Origin: Bacteroidota bacterium
GTDB lineage: Bacteria > Bacteroidota > Bacteroidia > Flavobacteriales_F > PHOS-HE28
Reading direction: 5' to 3'
DNA: 8,172 bases
Assembly: GCA_023428865.1 (NCBI GenBank)
Contig: JAEYWT010000126.1
Location: forward strand, 1 to 8,172
Shown here: positions 1 to 5,312 of the stretch, one piece after another
Numbering within the stretch: the stretch's first letter is position 1
Layout: every line of letters begins with the position of its first letter
Program-made: the position numbers and the translations under genes
The notes under the pieces: model-generated
Told to the model about the DNA's origin: nothing
The model's database searches: none
The model's input: the letters and a program-made list of their open reading frames with translations, nothing else

Positions 1-267
1 TGTCGGTGCCGGTCAACGGTTATTGACAGCGGCGGGGGTCAAACATAGCAAGTATCGCCCGGGTGCCGTGTAACCGGTAGGTTAACCAGATGGCTGGGTC
101 GGCATTCGTTCGGCTCGTCATGGGCTGGCAAGGCTAACGAGTGGGCGTTGCTGGCTCGTATGCCGTGCTGTTTGGCACAGGGAACGGGGCGGTTCAGCAA
201 AGGAGCGGCACATGCTTGGGCCTCCAAGGCTAGTCCGAACTTCTCCATGTATTTATTTTCCATGGTA
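1..267. other. Non-coding leader, possible copy of a dispersed intergenic repeat
   Basis: I see no convincing gene here. Reading frames cross the stretch on both strands, but they have no recognisable domain and overlap the pirin gene or its leader. Short repeats are visible: GGCTCGT at 112-118 and 153-159, GCTGGC at 124-129 and 150-155, TGCCGTG at 64-70 and 161-167. Small hairpins are TAACC/GGTTA around a GGTA loop (71-84), AACG/CGTT (136-149) and CTTGG/CCAAG (215-228). This texture, and a loose resemblance to short spurious ORFs I associate with Bacteroidota intergenic regions, suggests a dispersed element; that is inference. The first bases could also be the tail of an upstream + strand gene: one frame is open from 2 to a TAA at 71-73 and another to a TGA at 24-26. 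Neither tail is recognisable. Confidence 0.3.
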
Positions 268-275
268 TATATTTG
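268..275 (+). promoter_or_regulatory. Bacteroidota-type -7 promoter box (TAnnTTTG)
   Basis: TATATTTG at 268-275 matches the TAnnTTTG consensus of the Bacteroidota primary sigma factor and lies in the only clearly AT-rich stretch of the area (about 247-275). No good -33 TTTG is visible at the usual spacing. The box ends only 4 bases before the first candidate start codon (280), so transcription would begin at or within a few bases of the ATG and the mRNA would be leaderless or nearly so. It could still be a chance match, or the promoter of a protein starting further downstream at 418. Confidence 0.45.
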
Positions 276-279
276 CAGC

Positions 280-1140
280 ATGATGGACCGCAAAACCTTC
301 CTCCGGACCTCCGTTCTGGGTGGCACAGCCCTCACGATCGGCGCCTCCACTGCCAGCACCGACCCTGGTAAAGAAGTGGTCGGGTTCAACCATCTACCCT
401 CAGAGAACACACGCGTCATGAACAACATGGTATTGCACCGGGCAAGTACCCGCGGCCACGCCGACCACGGTTGGCTCAACGCCCACCACACCTTCAGTTT
501 CGCCAACTATTACGATCCCGAGCGCATGCACTTCGGCGTGCTGCGCGTGTTGAACGACGATGTGATCGCTGCTGGACGAGGCTTCGGTACACACCCGCAC
601 GACAACATGGAGATCGTGACCATACCACTTTCGGGCACCGTAGCGCATAAGGACAGCATGGGCAACAGCGGCACCATCGGGGCTGGCGAGGTACAGGTGA
701 TGAGCGCTGGAACAGGCATCACCCATAGCGAATTCAACCACTTGCAAGACAAAGAGCTTCGTCTGTTGCAGATCTGGATGTTCCCGCGCAAACGCAACGT
801 AACGCCGCGCTACGCACAGATCGGGCTGGACCCGAAGGCAGGGGAGAACGCTTTTGAGCAAGTCCTTTCACCTAACCCCGATGATGCGGGTGTGTGGGTA
901 CACCAGGACGCCTGGTTCAACCTGGGCCGTTTCGATGCTGGGAAAAAGGTGGACTACCGCGTGAAGCGCAAGGGCAACGGCGTGTATGCCTTCCTAATCG
1001 AAGGGGAGGCCACTATCAACGGGCAAGCGCTGGGGCAACGCGATGGTCTGGGTGTATGGGAAGTGGATGAATTGAACATCAGCATCGGAGCCAAAGGCGC
1101 GCGCATCCTCTTGATGGATGTGCCGATGGAACTGAGCTAA
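280..1140 (+). CDS. Pirin family protein (YhhW-like bicupin) with Tat-like signal
   Basis: This is a pirin-family bicupin closest in pattern to E. coli YhhW, a metal-dependent cupin with quercetin 2,3-dioxygenase activity in vitro; the natural substrate is unknown. From the ATG at 280 it has 286 residues. The domain starts near residue 50 and shows the stretches GHADHGWLNAHHTFSFANYY and GTHPHDNMEI, followed by SAGTGITHSEFN. The four expected metal ligands are present: His105, His107, His149 and Glu151, with the same spacing as His57/His59/His101/Glu103 of YhhW. Residues 3-9 (DRKTFLR) followed by a small-residue hydrophobic stretch to about residue 25 resemble a Tat signal with Arg-Lys replacing Arg-Arg, so export is possible; most pirins are cytoplasmic. 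Start choice is uncertain: ATG 283 would remove one Met, ATG 247 adds 11 unlikely residues, and ATG 418 would give a signal-less pirin of normal length. No Shine-Dalgarno is seen. The gene is followed after 62 bases by the YceI gene, probably in one transcript. Confidence 0.88.
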   Translation: MMDRKTFLRTSVLGGTALTIGASTASTDPGKEVVGFNHLPSENTRVMNNMVLHRASTRGHADHGWLNAHHTFSFANYYDPERMHFGVLRVLNDDVIAAGRGFGTHPHDNMEIVTIPLSGTVAHKDSMGNSGTIGAGEVQVMSAGTGITHSEFNHLQDKELRLLQIWMFPRKRNVTPRYAQIGLDPKAGENAFEQVLSPNPDDAGVWVHQDAWFNLGRFDAGKKVDYRVKRKGNGVYAFLIEGEATINGQALGQRDGLGVWEVDELNISIGAKGARILLMDVPMELS

Positions 1141-1202
1141 CGAACGACAACGGAACACGAACAGCACAAATCGACTTTGGGGAGAGCCCGGAGTGACAAA
1201 AC

Positions 1203-1754
1203 ATGGAAACAGCAGAAAAGACCCTGACGAAATGGACCATCGATCCGGTCCACAGCGAGATCCAGTTCAAAGTGAAACACCTCATGATCACTACGGTCAC
1301 AGGTAGTTTCCAAAACTTCGGTGCCGAGATCGATGCGCCGGGCGATGACCTGAGCAAAGCCAGGATCTCGTTCTGGGCCGATGTGGATAGCATCAGCACC
1401 GGCAACGAACAGCGCGATGCACACTTGCGCACGGCGGAATTCTTCGACCATGCCCAGCACCCACGGATCACCTTCGTATCGAAGGGCACCAAGGATGTGG
1501 ACCATGATGGCAGCTGGGACCTGATCGGCGATCTCACCATCAACGGCCACACCAAGCCCATCATCCTGGGTGTGGAATGGGGCGGTGTGATGAAAGACCC
1601 CTGGGGTAATACCAAAGCGGGTGTCACGATCAGCGGAAAGATCAGCCGCAAGGAGTGGCACTTGAACTGGAACGCAGCGTTGGAATCGGGCGGTGTGCTG
1701 GTTAGTGATGAGGTACGGATCAGTTGCGAAGTGCAGCTGACCAAGCAGGGGTGA
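1203..1754 (+). CDS. YceI family lipocalin-like protein
   Basis: This is a 183-residue YceI-family protein, a lipocalin-like beta-barrel known to bind polyisoprenoid or other long amphiphilic lipids; the physiological role is usually unclear and often tied to stress. The family pattern runs through the protein: WTIDPVHSEIQFKVKHL at 11-27, TGSFQNFG at 33-40, GNEQRDAHLRTAEFFD at 67-82, a proline-containing strand HPRITF at 86-91 and LTINGHTKPI at 111-120. Only about ten residues precede the barrel and they are hydrophilic, so unlike periplasmic E. coli YceI this copy is predicted to stay in the cytoplasm. The ATG at 1203 has GGAG at 1190-1193, nine bases upstream, one of the better ribosome binding sites in the window. 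It lies 62 bases after the pirin gene and is followed by a hairpin terminator, so the two likely form an operon. Confidence 0.93.
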   Translation: METAEKTLTKWTIDPVHSEIQFKVKHLMITTVTGSFQNFGAEIDAPGDDLSKARISFWADVDSISTGNEQRDAHLRTAEFFDHAQHPRITFVSKGTKDVDHDGSWDLIGDLTINGHTKPIILGVEWGGVMKDPWGNTKAGVTISGKISRKEWHLNWNAALESGGVLVSDEVRISCEVQLTKQG

Positions 1755-1776
1755 TCGAGCTCCTCTCCCGAAAGCG

Positions 1777-1810
1777 GACCCCGTTCGGCACCATGCTGGG
1801 CGGGGTCTTT
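1777..1810 (+). terminator. Probable hairpin terminator after the YceI gene
   Basis: GACCCCG (1777-1783) pairs with CGGGGTC (1801-1807), a perfect 7-bp GC-rich stem with a 17-base loop, followed by TTT and then a mixed tail. It starts 22 bases after the YceI stop codon. The T-run is short for a strong intrinsic terminator, and the long loop is not ideal. It separates the pirin/YceI pair from the acyltransferase block. From 1811 to 1915 I see no gene; TTTCTTTG at 1891-1898 differs by one base from the TAnnTTTG promoter consensus and might serve the next gene. Confidence 0.5.
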
Positions 1811-1915
1811 GCTTGAGCGCCTTGGCTGTGAACCGCAAGACGTGCGTAACCAGCGCGCCCTTGCCAGCGTTCAAGTGCCCTTACGCGGCCTTTCTTTGTG
1901 CCGCAGCGGCCGTAC

Positions 1916-3316
1916 ATGCTCTTCAACAGCGTTCCCTTCCTACTTCTCGTACTGCCCACCTTCCTGCTGTACTACACACCAGCACTGCGCCGCTACCAGC
2001 TGCATTTGTTGGTGGTCAGCAGCTTCATCTTCTACGCGTGGAGCATGCCCTGGCTCTTGTTGCTATTGATCCTTTCGCTGGGCATCAACACAGTGGCGAG
2101 CCATGCGGTGGTATACGGTCCGGAACATCGGCGCAAGCTCTATTCCACCATCGGCGTGGTAGCGAACCTAGCCCTATTGGTCTTCTTCAAGTACAGCCCC
2201 TTGATCGGTCGCACGTTCTTCCCCACGTCGGGCATCGGCGAATTCCTGGTATCCATTCCATTGCCCGTGGGCATCTCGTTCTTCACCTTCCAAGGCATCA
2301 GTTTGGTGGTGGATGCCTATCGCGGAAAAGACATCAAAGAGTACAACAGCATCGTAGTGAAAGGCCTCTGGGCGCACACGCTTCGCATCAGCACCTTCAT
2401 CGCCTTCTTCGCGCAACTGGTGGCTGGCCCGGTGGTGAAAGCGCATGAATTCCTTCCACAGATACGCAGCAAATACTTCAAGGACATCAACTGGAACGCC
2501 ACGTTCGCGTGTTTGGTAACGGGCTACTTCCTGAAAATGGTGGTGGCCGACAACCTGAAGGACCAAACCTTCTGGATCACCTTCCCCTACTTCCGGGACA
2601 TGCACAGCATCACCTTGATCGTGCTGCTGTTCGGTTACTCCATGCAGATCTTCGCCGACTTCGCAGGCTATTCGATGATCGCGATCGGTCTGGCGCACGC
2701 CTTCGGGTACGTGCTCATGGACAACTTCAACTTCCCATACATCAGCACCACCTTCTCGGAATTCTGGCGGCGCTGGCACATCTCGTTATCCTCCTTCCTG
2801 CGCGAATACCTCTACATACCGTTGGGCGGCAACAGGAAGGGAGGCTTCAACACCTACCGCAACCTAATGCTCACCATGGTGTTGGGCGGTCTCTGGCACG
2901 GTGCCGCTTGGAGTTACGCCGTGTGGGGTTTCTTCCATGGGCTGGTGCTGGCGTTGGAGCGTTTGGTGAAGGACCTCGGCTGGGGTGTGAAGCTTCCGAA
3001 AGTGCTGCACATGCTGTTCGTCTTCTGCATGGTGACCTTGGCGTGGCTGCTTTTCAAATTGCCTGAGTTCGGCCATGTGATCGAATACATGAAAGCCTTG
3101 GTGGGCAACACCCATGTGGTCAACATCCAGCCCATCATCCTGTTCTTCACGATCCTGTTCTCGGTGCCGGTGATCATTTACCACCTGCTGTATCTCTGGA
3201 CGCGTAAGCCGCAGCCCACCTTGGACCGGATAAGGCCGGTATTGTACGGCATCATGTTGTTCCTCATCCTGGTGAATGCCGGTGGCGGCGCATCGTTCAT
3301 CTACTTCCAGTTCTGA
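1916..3316 (+). CDS. AlgI-like MBOAT family membrane O-acyltransferase
   Basis: This is a 466-residue polytopic inner-membrane O-acyltransferase of the MBOAT superfamily, in the AlgI/DltB/PatA branch. Such proteins pass an acyl group, usually acetyl, from a cytoplasmic donor across the membrane towards an extracytoplasmic polysaccharide. Visible marks, numbered from ATG 1916, are the typical opening MLFNSVPFL, many hydrophobic segments, LPVGISFFTFQGISLVVDAY at 116-135, FAQLVAGPV at 165-173, FADFAGYSMIAIG at 246-258, and SEFWRRWHISLSSFLREYLY at 281-300 with His288. The invariant MBOAT histidine is His328 in GGLWHGAAW (324-332). Length is normal for the family. A GTG at 1898 would add six residues, but the ATG gives the family-typical N-terminus. 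No Shine-Dalgarno is evident. It is followed after one base by an SGNH-type partner, as in AlgI/AlgJ-AlgX, DltB/DltD and PatA/PatB. The acceptor glycan cannot be deduced; no dltA, dltC or alginate genes are present here. Confidence 0.93.
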   Translation: MLFNSVPFLLLVLPTFLLYYTPALRRYQLHLLVVSSFIFYAWSMPWLLLLLILSLGINTVASHAVVYGPEHRRKLYSTIGVVANLALLVFFKYSPLIGRTFFPTSGIGEFLVSIPLPVGISFFTFQGISLVVDAYRGKDIKEYNSIVVKGLWAHTLRISTFIAFFAQLVAGPVVKAHEFLPQIRSKYFKDINWNATFACLVTGYFLKMVVADNLKDQTFWITFPYFRDMHSITLIVLLFGYSMQIFADFAGYSMIAIGLAHAFGYVLMDNFNFPYISTTFSEFWRRWHISLSSFLREYLYIPLGGNRKGGFNTYRNLMLTMVLGGLWHGAAWSYAVWGFFHGLVLALERLVKDLGWGVKLPKVLHMLFVFCMVTLAWLLFKLPEFGHVIEYMKALVGNTHVVNIQPIILFFTILFSVPVIIYHLLYLWTRKPQPTLDRIRPVLYGIMLFLILVNAGGGASFIYFQF

Positions 3317-3317
3317 C

Positions 3318-4169
3318 ATGATCCGCCGCTCGCTGCTTGTCTTCGTTGTGCTGGTGGTGCTCTACGCACTGTACATCGCCTTTCTGAAACCGGAGCTGAA
3401 CACGGTACAGCACCAGGCCAGTGGCAACCGCATCAGTGCGGAGCAATACATCTTCGCACCCGACGTGCCCGGCGCCACGGTCATCGTTGGTTCATCGCTC
3501 TCCTTCCGCATAGAAACGGACAGCTTGCCGCCGCATACCAGCAACCTGGGCTTCGGTGGTCTTACCGTCTATGATGGCTTGGAGCTGGTGCGTCGTTCGG
3601 GCAAGAAACCTGCACGGGTACTGGTTGAAACGAACATGATCTTCAAGGAAGCGGACCGCGCGTTCCTGGATGCGGTGTTCCAACCGGGCTTGTTCGAGTT
3701 GCGGAAATGGGCGCCCATACTGCGGGAAGAGAACCAGCCTACGGGTGTGCTGGTGGGTTACTTGAAACGCAGCATGAAGGGCAGCGAAGAAAGCCTGAAT
3801 GCAAGCGAGCCGGACAGCACCGAGGTGAGCGAAAACCTCTTCGACACCAATAGGGGCATCTTTGCGCAAGTGCCCGTGGATAGCGTTCAACAGCGCTTCT
3901 TGGCCACCTTGGAAGGCGAGGTGCGTTCCTTGGAAGCGAACGGCACGGAGGTGATCTTTGTTGAAGTACCGATCAGTGAGGAATTGATGGCCAGCCCGCT
4001 GGCGGAACGTGCACGCGCCGCGATCAAGGAGAGATTCCCCACCCACCGTTTCCTACGAACGGACCGCACGTGGAAGACCACCGACGGCCTGCACTTACAA
4101 TGGCATAACGCCCAGCGGTATAGCCGCTGGCTCGGAGCGGAACTCCGGGCTATGCCTGTTCGGCACTAG
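3318..4169 (+). CDS. Membrane-anchored SGNH-hydrolase-like protein, MBOAT partner
   Basis: The 283-residue product has one N-terminal transmembrane segment (about residues 5-23) after a basic MIRR, with the remainder predicted in the periplasm. Weak but ordered SGNH-hydrolase marks are present: VIVGSSL at 55-61 with candidate nucleophile Ser60, glycines in LGFGG at 77-81, Asn106 in ETNMIF, and DGLHLQWHNAQRYSRWL at 256-272, giving the Asp256/His259 pair typical of block V. This matches the role of AlgJ/AlgX/PatB/DltD-type proteins, which complete acyl transfer from the MBOAT channel to the glycan. Residues 130-195 are polar, low in recognisable motifs and probably variable. The ATG lies one base after the MBOAT stop and has no ribosome binding site, implying translational coupling; an in-frame extension upstream would overlap the MBOAT end and gives no plausible N-terminus. 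The family assignment rests on motif order, so a non-catalytic SGNH-fold protein is possible. Confidence 0.8.
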   Translation: MIRRSLLVFVVLVVLYALYIAFLKPELNTVQHQASGNRISAEQYIFAPDVPGATVIVGSSLSFRIETDSLPPHTSNLGFGGLTVYDGLELVRRSGKKPARVLVETNMIFKEADRAFLDAVFQPGLFELRKWAPILREENQPTGVLVGYLKRSMKGSEESLNASEPDSTEVSENLFDTNRGIFAQVPVDSVQQRFLATLEGEVRSLEANGTEVIFVEVPISEELMASPLAERARAAIKERFPTHRFLRTDRTWKTTDGLHLQWHNAQRYSRWLGAELRAMPVRH

Positions 4170-4223
4170 CACGGGGTCCTGTCTGGCGCGGATCTTGCCA
4201 TTCCGCAGGAACGACCCGTAGCC

Positions 4224-5228
4224 ATGAGAACCCTCGCATACTTGCTCGCGGTGGTGGTCCTTTCAACAGGAGCCGCTGCACAGAACGGTACGCCTGCCGA
4301 TAGCACAGGTCTGCCGGGCGATTCGTTCAGTCTGGAAGGTGCCTTGGAGCTGTTCAAGCACGCCAAGGACTTAGAGAACTTTGAACGTGCTTTGAATCAA
4401 GAAGACAACAAGGTGAACAACCTTGACCTGGATAGCGACGGGCAGGTGGACTACATCCGCGTGGTGGGCCACCGCGAAGGCGAGGCACAAGCGATCGTGT
4501 TGCAAGTGGCGCTTTCCAAGGGAGAGGAGCAGGATGTGGCGGTGATCGAACTGGAGAAGACCGGTGAGGCGGAGGCCCGGTTGCAGATCCGTGGTGCGGA
4601 AGAGCTGTACGGCACGGATCGCATGGTGGAGCCGATAGCCGAGACCGATGCTGGCATAGAACCGAGCCGTGGGCCGGCCGCTCCTGATCTAGTGCGCGTC
4701 CACGTTTGGGTGAACGTGTGGAGCTGGCCTTGTGTAGGCTACCTCTATGGACCGACCTACTTCGGCTGGGACTCGCCATGGTATTGGGGTTACTACCCGC
4801 CTTGGTACAGGCCATGGCGACCGATGGGTTGGCGCTCGTGGTATGGTTGGGACCGCCCCTACCATGTTTGGTACCGCCCTGTGTATACCTGCCATGTGCC
4901 CCGCGCCCATGCGGTCTATCGCCCACGGGCCATGTATTCGCCGCGCATCCACCGGAACACCGCGCCCATTCGCCAGCAGCGTGCCACCATGCGCCCGGCA
5001 CCGACCGACCGCCGGGTAACACCAGGAGCACACCCTACCGATCGTCGCTTGGACCGGCGGACACCGGACAACCGCGGCAAGGGCGCGACACCCCGCACCC
5101 GGCCTACCGAGCGTTCACCGCGTACTGCGCCTGCTCCGCAGCATCCTGCACGGACCGCACCGCCGCAGCGTACACCACGGTCGCCAGCCCCTGGTCGATC
5201 CCCATCGCGTTCGCCGGGGAAGCGATGA
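4224..5228 (+). CDS. Exported protein with Trp/Tyr-rich middle and basic Arg/Pro tail, function unknown
   Basis: I cannot assign a function to this 334-residue protein. It begins with a clear Sec signal peptide (hydrophobic 4-19, likely cleaved after AQ at 19-20). Residues 33-145 form an acidic domain containing FERALNQEDNKVNNLDLDSD at 53-72 and a DxDxDGxxD pattern (Asp68, 70, 72, Gly73, Asp76) that resembles a calcium-binding loop, followed by VIVLQ-type strands and EQDVAVIELEKTG at 102-114. Residues 160-223 are extraordinarily rich in Trp, Tyr and Pro (for example SPWYWGYYPPWYRPWRP at 184-200), bracketed by Cys170 and Cys223, which could pair. Residues 224-334 are a probably disordered, strongly basic Arg/Pro/Thr/Ser tail. 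The overall pattern recalls hypothetical exported proteins I associate with Bacteroidota; that is memory, not a search. AGGA at 4207-4210 is a distant, weak ribosome binding site. It starts 54 bases after the SGNH gene with no terminator seen between, so co-transcription is possible. Confidence 0.85.
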   Translation: MRTLAYLLAVVVLSTGAAAQNGTPADSTGLPGDSFSLEGALELFKHAKDLENFERALNQEDNKVNNLDLDSDGQVDYIRVVGHREGEAQAIVLQVALSKGEEQDVAVIELEKTGEAEARLQIRGAEELYGTDRMVEPIAETDAGIEPSRGPAAPDLVRVHVWVNVWSWPCVGYLYGPTYFGWDSPWYWGYYPPWYRPWRPMGWRSWYGWDRPYHVWYRPVYTCHVPRAHAVYRPRAMYSPRIHRNTAPIRQQRATMRPAPTDRRVTPGAHPTDRRLDRRTPDNRGKGATPRTRPTERSPRTAPAPQHPARTAPPQRTPRSPAPGRSPSRSPGKR

Positions 5229-5312
5229 CCACAACGGTGATCAGGCACCGCCGACACCCTGCGGTTATCTTCGCGGCCCGCCAGAAGCAAGCCTGGCCTT
5301 TAGAAAGTCGCC

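Noticed and set aside
133..155. AACG/CGTT inverted repeat near a GCTAAC sequence, suggestive of an integron attC site.
   Set aside because: No proper RYYYAAC/GTTRRRY core pair at the right spacing, and no integrase or cassette array nearby.
148..279. In-frame upstream extension of the pirin gene from ATG 148 or 247.
   Set aside because: The added residues have no pirin or signal-peptide character and would place the TAnnTTTG box inside the gene; the Tat-like sequence starts at 280/283.
1898..1915. GTG at 1898 as start of the MBOAT gene.
   Set aside because: It adds six residues before the family-typical MLFNS opening, and the ATG at 1916 needs no special pleading.
1916..4169. Interpretation of the MBOAT/SGNH pair as a dlt (D-alanylation) or alginate acetylation locus.
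   Set aside because: No dltA/dltC ligase-carrier genes and no alginate polymerase or epimerase genes in the window; only the general acyl-transfer role is supported.
4354..5031. Long reverse-strand reading frame opposite the exported aromatic/basic protein.
   Set aside because: Its composition (Arg/Pro/Gly/Ser-rich, no domain) is that of an antisense shadow in GC-rich DNA; the + strand frame has a signal peptide and structured domains.
5280..5301. GCCAG/CTGGC hairpin followed by TTT upstream of ileS, possible terminator or attenuator.
   Set aside because: Only a 5-bp stem with an 8-base loop and three T residues; no T-box or leader-peptide elements, so a chance structure is as likely.
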